From assembly GCA_049583715.1 (NCBI GenBank), contig JBAUWJ010000235.1:1-50429 (forward strand): a stretch of DNA of 50,429 nucleotides, written 5' to 3'. Below are positions 16,721-23,942 of this stretch, in pieces. Source of the stretch: JAANXG01 sp049583715 (GTDB lineage: Bacteria; Pseudomonadota; Gammaproteobacteria; Arenicellales; JAANXG01). The notes below the pieces were generated by a model. That model was not told the origin of the DNA. It searched no databases and was given only the letters and a program-made list of their open reading frames with translations. Position 1 is the stretch's first letter. Each line of letters begins with the position of its first letter. The position numbers and the translations under genes are program-made.

Positions 16721-17205
16721 GGCTGCCCCAGGACTTCGCGAACCCGCCGGTGCATGTCGCCCTGCTTCAACTGTTCCGCGCCCTCGCGGGTCAGGGAATG
16801 AACGATGATCTCGCTATCGCCAAGGTTGATGGCCACGGTACCGGGCGTCAACGTGATCGAGTTCGCGTAGATGACCTTGCCGAGATCAGACAGCTCGACG
16901 GGTACGCGGTCCACGACCGGGCTGACAGGGAGCCTCGGGTCCAGAATCCGGGCGGACACCCCGACCGCGGACCGGGCGATCTGGACGACGAGCCATAGCT
17001 GATAGCGGCACCAGCGGCCCCAGCGGATCTGCGACAGAATGCTGTCCCTGCCGATGATGCCCGCGCGCAGAGTCAGCCACGCGACGAACAGGCAGGAGAG
17101 CACACCGAGGGTCAACAGGGGTGCCGTCAGATGACCCGACAGCATGAGCCAGAACGCCGCCAGGACGGCGAGCAATGGTATGAGTCTTGGAGCTCTGCGG
17201 GTCAT
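16717..17205 (-). CDS. mrpE: Na+/H+ antiporter subunit MrpE, first gene of the operon
   Basis: 162 residues from ATG 17205 (MTRRAPRLIPLLAVLAAFW); the frame stays open to 17316 but the extra N-terminus is unlike the family. Two N-terminal helices are followed by the soluble MrpE domain, including VIYANSITLTPGTVAINLGDSEIIVHSLTREGAEQL, a strongly conserved MrpE segment. It is the first gene of the minus-strand operon order E-F-G-(A'B)-C-D-D2-small-D3. The promoter lies in the 523-bp divergent spacer. Confidence 0.93.
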   Translation of the reverse strand: MTRRAPRLIPLLAVLAAFWLMLSGHLTAPLLTLGVLSCLFVAWLTLRAGIIGRDSILSQIRWGRWCRYQLWLVVQIARSAVGVSARILDPRLPVSPVVDRVPVELSDLGKVIYANSITLTPGTVAINLGDSEIIVHSLTREGAEQLKQGDMHRRVREVLGQP

Positions 17206-17728
17206 GGAGCGTTGTCGATCGTTGGTTCCTGTTGCCTTTCGAAACGGGTTTGGTACCCCGGCCCGATGGATCGTCGGGCATCCGATGGACCCTCGAGCGT
17301 ACCTTGGTGCCGGCACCGGGGGCCACAGCGCTCACCGCAACCCCGTCAATATTCGCATGGGCCCTCGACAGGAGTCCATGAAATCAATGGAATCTCCTTG
17401 TGTCCAGGGCGAGGCGGGACGGACGTGGCGCCCGTGCAGCGACCGGCGGTGCCTCTGCCGGTGGATGTCGCGATGCAGCACGGTACGGTCCCCCCGGGGT
17501 GTTGCTCCAGGCGACGGGTGCACCGCCGGCTGAACCTCGCCGGACCTTGCATTTTCCGCGTGCGGGGGCCGCCATTTGCGACAGATTTCACTGGCACGGG
17601 CCTCGCGGGGCGTCTAGTCTATAAAAGACTGTCCGGCCCTGGGCGCTCGCACTCGTCGAGTCCCCCGCCGCGGCCCCGGTGGGGCGCGCGGCGTTCAGAG
17701 CGGCCGGCCGCAAGAGGGGGGGAGAGCT
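17206..17728. other. Divergent 523-bp regulatory spacer between mrpE and the sodium:solute symporter
   Basis: No supported gene. It must hold promoters for the Mrp operon (leftward) and the symporter (rightward). On the symporter side there is a sigma-54-like element at 17592-17606. Just downstream is a short inverted repeat AGTCT-ATAAA-AGACT at 17616-17630, near the expected transcription start. A TTGACG on the minus strand (17349-17344) is a possible -35 for mrpE but lacks a good -10. Confidence 0.5.
17592..17606 (+). promoter_or_regulatory. Sigma-54-like promoter upstream of the symporter
   Basis: TGGCACG-N4-TCGC with the GG and GC dinucleotides at the spacing expected for -24/-12 elements; the -24 half is perfect and the -12 half has one mismatch (TTGC expected). 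The predicted start is about 17617, roughly 110 bp before the GTG of the symporter. A single match in GC-rich DNA could be chance. Confidence 0.4.
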
Positions 17729-19687
17729 GTGGAACCGAAAATCTTCTGGTTGTTCGCCTTTGTCGGCCTGTACTGGGCGTATTGCATCTATTGGGGCGTA
17801 AAAGGTGCGATCACCGCCAAGACGGCGAGCGACTACTTCATCGCGGGACGCCGGCTCTCGGTCTGGGTGTTCGTTCTCGCGGCTACCGCGACCTCCTTCT
17901 CCGGCTGGACCTTCATGGGGCATCCCGGACTGCTGTACCGGGACGGCTTCCAGTATGCGTACGCATCCTTCTATGCGATCACCATTCCGTTCACCGGCGT
18001 GATCTTTCTGAAGCGGCAATGGATGCTGGGCAAGCGTTTCGGCTTCGTCACCCCCGGCGAGATGCTGGCACACTATTTTCGAGGCGACGCCGTTCGTCTG
18101 CTCACCGTCCTCGTGGCGCTGTGTTTCTCGGTGCCTTACCTCGGCATTCAACTGCGCGCGTCCGGCTTCCTGTTCAACGTGCTGACGGACGGCCTGCTGT
18201 CCATCGAAGTGGGCATGTGGCTGTTGTCCGCGGTGGTGTTCATCTATGTGGCTTCCGGCGGTCTTCGCGCCGTCGCTTACGTCGACACTCTGCAGTGCAT
18301 ATTGTTGTCGTTGGGAATCGTGATCATCGGCATCATCGCTATCTCGTACGTCGGCGGCTTCGAGCAGCTCAACCACGATATCGCCGCCCTCAGCGATTTC
18401 GATACGAAGAGGACCCCGGCAGGGTTCAGCCACTATATCGCGATACCCGGGGTGATGCAGTTCGTCAGCGACGGGCCCTCCGCTTCCGGGGGCGAATGGA
18501 CAGGGGTCATGGTGCTGTCCTACATGTTTGCATTGATGGGGATTCAGTCGGCGCCGGCGTTCAGCATGTGGGCGTTCTCCAATACAGACCCCCGCCCGTT
18601 CGCTCCGCAGGAAGTATGGGCTTCCAGTCTCGGCATCGGGTTCATCCTGATGGTTTTCACCGCCTTCCAGGGGATCGGGGCCCATTTCCTGGGTGCCGAC
18701 CAGGCGTTCATGCAGGCGCACCCGGACCTGGTGAACCCGGTGATGCAGCAAGGGCTTCAGGCACTGGGGCACACCGACCTGATGAAGTCCCCCGGTGCGC
18801 AGGTTAACCTCGTGCCGCAGCTCATCTGGCTGATGGGATCCACCGCGCCGTGGCTGGTCGGTTTGTTGTCGGTCTGCGCGCTGGCGGCGATGCAGTCCAC
18901 CGGGGCGGCCTACATGTCCACGGCCGGCGCGATATTGACCCGGGACCTGCTCAAGCACTACATCATGCCCAACGCCAGCCATGGCCAGCAGAAATTCTGG
19001 GGACGAGTCGGTGTACTGCTGATCGTGCTGGCCGCCCTCGTGGTGGCAACCGTCTCCAACGACGCACTGGTGCTGCTGGGGGGACTGGCAGTGGCCTACG
19101 GTTTCCAGATGTGGGTACCGTTGCTCTCGGTGTGTTACTTCCCGTGGTTCACCCGGCAAGGGGTCACCGTGGGGCTCGCCGCGGGCATCATAGCGGTAAC
19201 GCTGACCGACAATATCGGCGCCGAGTTCATGCCCTGGGGCCGGTATCCCCTGACCATCCATTCGGCCGGGTGGGGCATGATGTGCAATCTGGGGATGGCC
19301 GCCCTGGTTTCCGCTATGACTCAGAACCAGAGCGAATTGAACCACCGGATGCGGTTCCACAATTTCCTCAGGGAGCATGCCACGCTGCCGCGTGTCAAGC
19401 AGGGACTGGTGCCGGTGGCCTGGATCATCGCGCTGGTGTGGTTCTTCTTCGGGGTCGGTCCCGGCGCCGTGCTCGGGAACACGCTCCTGGGCAACCCGAA
19501 CGATCCCGGGACGTGGGTGTTAGGCATGCCGTCCATCTGGGCCTGGCAACTGATCTGGTGGGCGCTCGGTGTCTTCATGATGTGGTTCCTGGCCTACAAG
19601 ATGGAGATGTCCACCGTGCCGGAACGAGAGGTGCAGGCGCTGTACGAAGATATCGGCGACCATGTGGGAGAGTCGAGGAATGTGTAG
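17729..19687 (+). CDS. Sodium:solute symporter (SSS family), probably for a carboxylate
   Basis: 652-residue inner-membrane protein with about 13-14 hydrophobic helices. The GTG at 17729 follows a GGGGGGGAGAG ribosome-binding site. SSS features: SDYFIAGRRLSVWVFVLAATATSFSGWTFMG (TM1 region), GGLRAVAYVDTLQCILL (the SSS signature around the sodium-binding core) and MQSTGAAYMSTAGAILTRDL (TM8 Ser/Thr positions). The C-terminal part is longer than in classical ActP/PutP. Position upstream of acs, separated only by three small genes, suggests acetate or a related short acid as substrate; that is inference. A strong hairpin terminator with a GAAA loop follows. Confidence 0.88.
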   Translation: MEPKIFWLFAFVGLYWAYCIYWGVKGAITAKTASDYFIAGRRLSVWVFVLAATATSFSGWTFMGHPGLLYRDGFQYAYASFYAITIPFTGVIFLKRQWMLGKRFGFVTPGEMLAHYFRGDAVRLLTVLVALCFSVPYLGIQLRASGFLFNVLTDGLLSIEVGMWLLSAVVFIYVASGGLRAVAYVDTLQCILLSLGIVIIGIIAISYVGGFEQLNHDIAALSDFDTKRTPAGFSHYIAIPGVMQFVSDGPSASGGEWTGVMVLSYMFALMGIQSAPAFSMWAFSNTDPRPFAPQEVWASSLGIGFILMVFTAFQGIGAHFLGADQAFMQAHPDLVNPVMQQGLQALGHTDLMKSPGAQVNLVPQLIWLMGSTAPWLVGLLSVCALAAMQSTGAAYMSTAGAILTRDLLKHYIMPNASHGQQKFWGRVGVLLIVLAALVVATVSNDALVLLGGLAVAYGFQMWVPLLSVCYFPWFTRQGVTVGLAAGIIAVTLTDNIGAEFMPWGRYPLTIHSAGWGMMCNLGMAALVSAMTQNQSELNHRMRFHNFLREHATLPRVKQGLVPVAWIIALVWFFFGVGPGAVLGNTLLGNPNDPGTWVLGMPSIWAWQLIWWALGVFMMWFLAYKMEMSTVPEREVQALYEDIGDHVGESRNV

Positions 19688-19722
19688 GTCCGGATAACGA
19701 CCAATGATCCAGGGTCGGACGC

Positions 19723-19750
19723 AGGGGAGAGGGGGAAACCCTTCTCCCCT
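19723..19750 (+). terminator. Strong stem-loop after the symporter gene
   Basis: A 12-bp stem (AGGGGAGAGGGG with CCCTTCTCCCCT, one G-T pair) is closed by a GAAA tetraloop and followed by TATTACGTTCT. It lies 35 bp after the stop at 19687 and 55 bp before the next gene, so it may partly uncouple the symporter from the small genes behind it. Confidence 0.75.
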
Positions 19751-19805
19751 TATTACGTTCTACGCGCGGCGCGCTCCGGCCGTCCGTTGCATTTGATACA
19801 ATCCG

Positions 19806-20054
19806 ATGGCTATGAGCCCGCTGGTGATATTCTGGTCGTGGGTCCTTCTCCTCGCGTTGCTGCTCTTCTTTCCGGTCTCCAACCTGATCTACGTGTTGAG
19901 CGTGCGGCGCCAGCAACGAAAGCTGAATATGGAGCTCGACGGCGCCGGGCTCGTGGCGCAGAAACGAAGAGCACGATTCATCGCGGTTGTCATCTGCTTT
20001 CTCTTCTCGTTCTTCTTCAACTACTCGACGATCGGGTTTCCCGTGCATGGATGA
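19806..20054 (+). CDS. Small two-helix membrane protein
   Basis: 82 residues from ATG 19806 (ATG 19812 also possible). The first helix is LVIFWSWVLLLALLLFFPVSNLIYVL; a basic cytoplasmic stretch SVRRQQRKLNMELDGAGLVAQKRRARF follows; the second helix is IAVVICFLFSFFFNYSTIGF. The last codons overlap the start of the TPR gene (ATGGATGA). I do not recognise a named family. Its place between a symporter and a TPR protein suggests an accessory role in transport or its regulation. Confidence 0.78.
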   Translation: MAMSPLVIFWSWVLLLALLLFFPVSNLIYVLSVRRQQRKLNMELDGAGLVAQKRRARFIAVVICFLFSFFFNYSTIGFPVHG

Positions 20055-20625
20055 GGGCCTGTACAGAACTTTCAGGTACGTGGCCGTCGCGCTCACCGTA
20101 GTCCTCGTCGGTTGGTCCCTCGCCGATTCGGTGTTCAAGGAGAAGGTGCCGGGAAGCCTGGCGTACAGGGAAGGCGAAAACTACTTCCAGGACGGAGATT
20201 ACCGGGCGGCTCTTGCCAAGTACGACGAAGCTCTCGCGGCAAAGCCGGATTCACCGGCCTACGTGCGTGCCAAGGCCCGTACGCTCATGCAGCTCGGGCG
20301 GAACGCCGCGGCGCTCGGTTGGTTCGACAGGGCGGTGGCGTTGCAGCCCTTCTTCGGCGGGACCTACGCGAACCGCGGCATTCTCTACGATCGCATGGGC
20401 AGGTATCGCAAGGCGGTCGCTGACTACGAGAAGGCGCTGAAGCTCGATTCTTCCGTCGGCGACGGGCCGAGTTGGCTGGTGCGTTTCCTGCGCAACGAAC
20501 CGAAGGCGCCTCCCACCGTGGCCGACAGGCTTGCCTATCTCAAGGAGGAGCTGGCCAAGCCGGAAGATCAGCGCCTGATGCGCGTCCCAGGGCTCGACGC
20601 GAAGCAGCGTACTTATCAGCAGTAG
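20047..20625 (+). CDS. Membrane-anchored tetratricopeptide-repeat protein
   Basis: 192 residues from ATG 20047, overlapping the previous gene's stop by 8 bp. An N-terminal helix (YVAVALTVVLVGWSLADSVF) anchors it. Three TPR units follow: SLAYREGENYFQDGDYRAAL..., AYVRAKARTLMQLGRNAAAL... and TYANRGILYDRMGRYRKAVADYEKALKL. The charged C-terminus (PEDQRLMRVPGLDAKQRTYQQ) is non-repetitive. TPR proteins scaffold protein complexes; here the partner may be one of the small membrane proteins on either side. No enzymatic motif is seen. Confidence 0.85.
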   Translation: MDEGLYRTFRYVAVALTVVLVGWSLADSVFKEKVPGSLAYREGENYFQDGDYRAALAKYDEALAAKPDSPAYVRAKARTLMQLGRNAAALGWFDRAVALQPFFGGTYANRGILYDRMGRYRKAVADYEKALKLDSSVGDGPSWLVRFLRNEPKAPPTVADRLAYLKEELAKPEDQRLMRVPGLDAKQRTYQQ

Positions 20626-20651
20626 CCTCTCTCGATCCGATTACGACTTGG

Positions 20652-20831
20652 ATGCACGGCGACCTGTCTTTGAATCTGGTGTTTCTGGCGGTCACCGGGG
20701 CGATAGCCTGGCACGGCTTGACGTTCCGGGACGCGGAAGGCAACAGCGACACGGTGCGGCTGCTGTTCGGCTGTATCGCCCTGCTTTTCTTCTTCCGTGT
20801 GTTGTTCGTCGATGTGTTGAAACTGATTTGA
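20652..20831 (+). CDS. Small hydrophobic protein, 59 residues
   Basis: From ATG 20652. Two hydrophobic segments, LNLVFLAVTGAIAWHGLTF and VRLLFGCIALLFFFRVLFVDVLKLI, are joined by a short acidic linker (RDAEGNSDT). It begins 26 bp after the TPR gene stop. The amphipathic layout and third-position GC bias look genuine. No family recognised; it may belong to the same unit as the two preceding small genes. Confidence 0.65.
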   Translation: MHGDLSLNLVFLAVTGAIAWHGLTFRDAEGNSDTVRLLFGCIALLFFFRVLFVDVLKLI

Positions 20832-21329
20832 TGGAAGCGGTGTTGTTGGTTGGGTCGTGATGTGCGAAGAGCGTGGGCCGGGGCAGGTGATGGGATCACG
20901 GAGGGCATGGGCCGGGGACGGTTTCTGGCGACACGCCGCAAGTACGTCCGAAGTAGGCTCGCTCTCGGCTCCTGCCTCGAGACGGTCGACAAAGACCGTC
21001 CCCAGCCCATCCTTATGCGCCGCTCCCTTCGTTCAGGAAAGGCAGCAAGGGAGTAGGTCGATCATGTGACGCAATCGGCGCCGTCCGGTCGGAAGGCGTG
21101 GCGGTGGTTTGGCCTGAGAAGGCCCGGGTGGTTAGACAAGCAGGGCGGGAATCTCTAGAATTGGCGATGTTATGCGCATCCCGGCTCACGGCGCGCCAAG
21201 CTCTGCAGTATCCCGCCGTGGCGGGTAGTCTACCTGCCGGTTTCAACCAGAGCCTGAACAGAATTCGTTTCCCGATCCCGCCGGCCGCGATCCGGGTTGC
21301 AACGATGAAATAACGATTAGGAGGAAGCG
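20832..21329. other. 498-bp spacer upstream of acs containing a dispersed hairpin repeat
   Basis: No supported gene. Most of 20905-21012 is a copy of the covarying hairpin family (copy 1). The last ~250 bp should carry the acs promoter; a ribosome-binding site AGGAGG sits just before the acs ATG. I found no convincing sigma-54 site here: TGGCGATGTTATGC near 21162 has the wrong spacing by one base. Confidence 0.5.
20905..21012. repeat. Dispersed hairpin repeat family A, copy 1
   Basis: The outer arms pair ATGGGCCGGGGACGGT with its near-complement at the right end (ACCGTCCCCAGCCCAT). The centre has ACGCCGCAAGTACGTCCG followed by GTAGGCTCG and CCTGCCTC. The centre matches copies at 34380 and 50095, while the arms differ in sequence yet remain self-complementary. 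Confidence 0.85.
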
Positions 21330-23276
21330 ATGTCCGAAGTGCATACCTATCCTGTACCGAAAGAGGTTGCTCAAAACGCATGGATAGACAAGGCTAAGTA
21401 TGAGCAGATGTACAAGCGTTCGGTGGAAGACCCGGAGGGCTTCTGGGCCGAGCAGGCCGAGCAGTTCATCGACTGGTTCAAGAGATGGGATAAGGTGCTC
21501 GACTGGAGCTTCGACGAGAACGATCTCCACATCAAGTGGTTCCAGGGCGCCAAGCTCAACGTATGCTACAACTGCCTCGACCGGCACCTTGATTCGCGCG
21601 GCGGCCAGACCGCCATCATCTGGGAAGGAGACGATCCCAACCAGGACAGGAAGATCAGCTACAGAGAGCTGCACGAGGAGGTCTGCAAGTTTGCCAACGT
21701 CCTGAAATCGCGGGGCGTCGAGAAAGGGGACCGCGTGGCGATCTACATGCCGATGGTGCCCGAAGCGGCGGTCGCCATGCTGGCCTGTGCACGGATAGGA
21801 GCCGTTCATTCCGTGGTCTTCGGCGGTTTCTCGCCGGATGCGCTGCGGGACCGCATCCTGGATTCGGATTGCCGGGTGATAGTGACCGCCGACGTGGGTA
21901 TCAGGGGCGGGCGGCACACGCCGCTGAAGGCCAACGCCGACGAGGCGCTCAAGGAGTGCCCCAACGTGCACACCTGCCTGGTGGTGCAATGCGGCGACGG
22001 CTCGACGGACTGGAAGGACGGCCGCGACTTCTGGTATCACGAAGTGATGGCCAAGGCGGGTGCGGATTGTCCGGCGGAAGAGATGGATGCCGAGGATCCC
22101 TTGTTCATCCTCTATACGTCGGGGTCCACGGGCAAACCGAAGGGTGTGCTGCACACGACCGGCGGCTATCTCCTGTACTGCAGCATCACCCACAAGTACA
22201 CGTTCGACTATCACGACGGCGAGGTGTTCTGGTGCACGGCGGACGTCGGCTGGGTCACGGGTCATTCCTATATCGTCTATGGTCCGCTGTGCAACGGCGC
22301 GATCACGCTGATCTTCGAGGGGGTGCCCACGTATCCATCGCCGTCGCGCCACTGGGAGGTGTGCGACAAGCACCAGGTCAACATCTACTACACCGCCCCG
22401 ACCGCCATCCGGGCGCTGATGGCTTCGGGAGACGAGCCCGTCAAGAAGACCTCGCGCAAGTCGGTGAGGATACTCGGCACGGTGGGAGAGCCCATCAATC
22501 CGGAAGCCTGGGAGTGGTATTACCGGGTGGTCGGCGACGAGCGATGCCCGGTCGTGGATACCTGGTGGCAGACGGAGACCGGCGGACACATGATCACGCC
22601 CTTGCCGGGGGCCACGGCCCTCAAGCCCGGGTCCGCCACCCGTCCCTTCTTCGGTATACAGCCGGTATTGCTGGATGATCAGGGCAAGGAGCTGACGGGA
22701 AGCCCGGCTGCCGGGAACCTGGCGATCAAGTTTCCATGGCCCGGGCAGATGCGCACGGTTTACGGCGATCACAAGCGCTTCTTTGAGACCTACTTCCAGA
22801 TGTACAAGGGCTACTACTTCACCGGAGACGGCGCCCGGCGCGATGAGGACGGCTACTTCTGGATTACCGGACGCGTGGATGACGTGTTGAACGTCTCGGG
22901 CCACCGCATCGGCACGGCCGAAATCGAGTCCGCCCTCGTGCTGCATGAGAAAGTGGCCGAGGCGGCCGTCGTCGGCTATCCACACCCGATCACCGGTCAG
23001 GGGATTTACGCTTACGTCACGCTCATGGCCGGCGAGCAGGGGTCGGACGCGCTTCGCGACGAGCTGATACAGCTCGTACGCAAGGAGATCGGGGCATTCG
23101 CGAAGATCAACCTGCTGCAATGGGCGCCGGCGCTGCCGAAGACCCGCTCCGGGAAGATCATGCGCCGGATTCTGCGCAAGGTCGCCGAAAACGAGCTGGG
23201 CAACCTCGGTGATACCAGCACGCTGGCCGATCCGACCGTCGTCGATCATTTGATCGAGAATCGATTGAACAAGTAG
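21330..23276 (+). CDS. acs: Acetyl-CoA synthetase
   Basis: AMP-forming acetate:CoA ligase, 648 residues, with AGGAGG well placed before ATG 21330. Adenylate-forming motifs are present: YTSGSTGKPKGVLHTTGGYL (P-loop), DTWWQTETGGHMITPLPG (A5) and YFTGDGARRDEDGYFWITGR (A7/A8 hinge). The C-terminal TRSGKIMRRILRK places the catalytic, acetylation-prone Lys at 609, the same number as in E. coli Acs. Length and motifs are fully canonical. Together with the upstream symporter it forms a likely acetate-uptake and activation locus. A PilZ gene follows. Confidence 0.97.
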   Translation: MSEVHTYPVPKEVAQNAWIDKAKYEQMYKRSVEDPEGFWAEQAEQFIDWFKRWDKVLDWSFDENDLHIKWFQGAKLNVCYNCLDRHLDSRGGQTAIIWEGDDPNQDRKISYRELHEEVCKFANVLKSRGVEKGDRVAIYMPMVPEAAVAMLACARIGAVHSVVFGGFSPDALRDRILDSDCRVIVTADVGIRGGRHTPLKANADEALKECPNVHTCLVVQCGDGSTDWKDGRDFWYHEVMAKAGADCPAEEMDAEDPLFILYTSGSTGKPKGVLHTTGGYLLYCSITHKYTFDYHDGEVFWCTADVGWVTGHSYIVYGPLCNGAITLIFEGVPTYPSPSRHWEVCDKHQVNIYYTAPTAIRALMASGDEPVKKTSRKSVRILGTVGEPINPEAWEWYYRVVGDERCPVVDTWWQTETGGHMITPLPGATALKPGSATRPFFGIQPVLLDDQGKELTGSPAAGNLAIKFPWPGQMRTVYGDHKRFFETYFQMYKGYYFTGDGARRDEDGYFWITGRVDDVLNVSGHRIGTAEIESALVLHEKVAEAAVVGYPHPITGQGIYAYVTLMAGEQGSDALRDELIQLVRKEIGAFAKINLLQWAPALPKTRSGKIMRRILRKVAENELGNLGDTSTLADPTVVDHLIENRLNK

Positions 23277-23435
23277 GCATCTTCTCCTCGGAGACCGCCG
23301 CCCGGTCGAGGTCCCTGTCGGAACGGGTGTTGCCGTGAGGTGACGCACGAGGGTCTTCGCGCCCCGCGCGGCGCGGAGTCGGCCCGGCCCTTCGCTCTCC
23401 GTTCGTCGGTCTTCGGGCCGTCAACTAATCTATTG

Positions 23436-23451
23436 ATTGACCTATGTCAAT
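23436..23451. promoter_or_regulatory. CRP/FNR-like palindrome upstream of the PilZ gene
   Basis: ATTGAC-CTAT-GTCAAT, a perfect 6-bp inverted repeat with a four-base spacer, about 90 bp before the PilZ ATG. It fits the half-site spacing of FNR/Anr/Dnr-family operators (TTGAY-N4-RTCAA). TTGACC inside it could also be a -35, with TAAAAT at 23464-23469 as a loosely spaced -10; TATACT at 23496-23501 is another possible -10. Confidence 0.5.
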
Positions 23452-23538
23452 TGTGCCGGACCATAAAATATGGACCATATGTCGGACCGTTCGTCTATAC
23501 TAGTAAGCCGTTCGTTCGAGATACCGGGGGGTGTCTTT

Positions 23539-23895
23539 ATGGGTGCACAGCACATCGACAGGCGTCGGACCAGCCGGATTCCAGTGGATGCCGTGCTGGA
23601 ATACAGGGCTACCGGGATGGACTACTTCCGGTTGGGCCGGGTTGCAAATGTCAGCACCTTGTCACTTGAGATGAGGATGGATGAGCCCTTGGAGGACGAC
23701 ACCGTGGTAACCATACTTGTTCGTCCGGAGGGGTCGGCGCAAAACGCCTATCGAGCGGTCGGAGAAGTCAAGCGGAAATGGCGGCGCAACGGGGCATGGG
23801 TGCATGTGATCTCGCCCTCGAGTCGCAGTCCCTGGTCCCCGATGTTCATCTACAACGTGCTGTGCTCCACTTTTGAGGCCGGTCCCGGCGCTTGA
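23539..23895 (+). CDS. PilZ-domain protein, possible c-di-GMP effector
   Basis: 118 residues from ATG 23539, preceded by GGGGGGTG; an in-frame ATG at 23470 is less likely. The PilZ signature RXXXR is R9-R13 in DRRRTSRIPV, followed by NVSTLS (37-42), where the usual (D/N)XSXXG ends in Ser instead of Gly. Beta-strand-like segments run through the rest (TVVTILVRP, YRAVGEVKRKWRRNGAWVHV). It is a single-domain cytoplasmic protein with its own regulatory region carrying an FNR-like site. Binding of c-di-GMP is plausible but not certain given the altered second motif. Confidence 0.8.
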   Translation: MGAQHIDRRRTSRIPVDAVLEYRATGMDYFRLGRVANVSTLSLEMRMDEPLEDDTVVTILVRPEGSAQNAYRAVGEVKRKWRRNGAWVHVISPSSRSPWSPMFIYNVLCSTFEAGPGA

Positions 23896-23914
23896 GCCGC
23901 TCGCGGTATCCGCT

Positions 23915-23935
23915 TCCCGTGCATTCGGTACGGGA
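23915..23935. terminator. Hairpin between convergent PilZ and MBL genes
   Basis: TCCCGT, nine-base loop, ACGGGA. It lies in the 47-bp gap between two convergent genes and has no T-tract. Weak candidate for a shared terminator. Confidence 0.3.
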
Positions 23936-23942
23936 GCAGTAG

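Noticed and set aside
17588..19378. A 596-codon open frame antisense to the symporter gene
   Set aside because: It is rich in His, Gln, Arg and Gly with no domain pattern, as expected of the antisense of a high-GC gene whose sense strand has clear SSS motifs.
21155..21180. TGGCGATGTTATGC considered as a sigma-54 promoter for acs
   Set aside because: The GG and GC dinucleotides are one base too close.
21243..23348. A 701-codon open frame antisense to acs
   Set aside because: Acs on the plus strand is canonical from end to end; the antisense frame has no recognisable motif.
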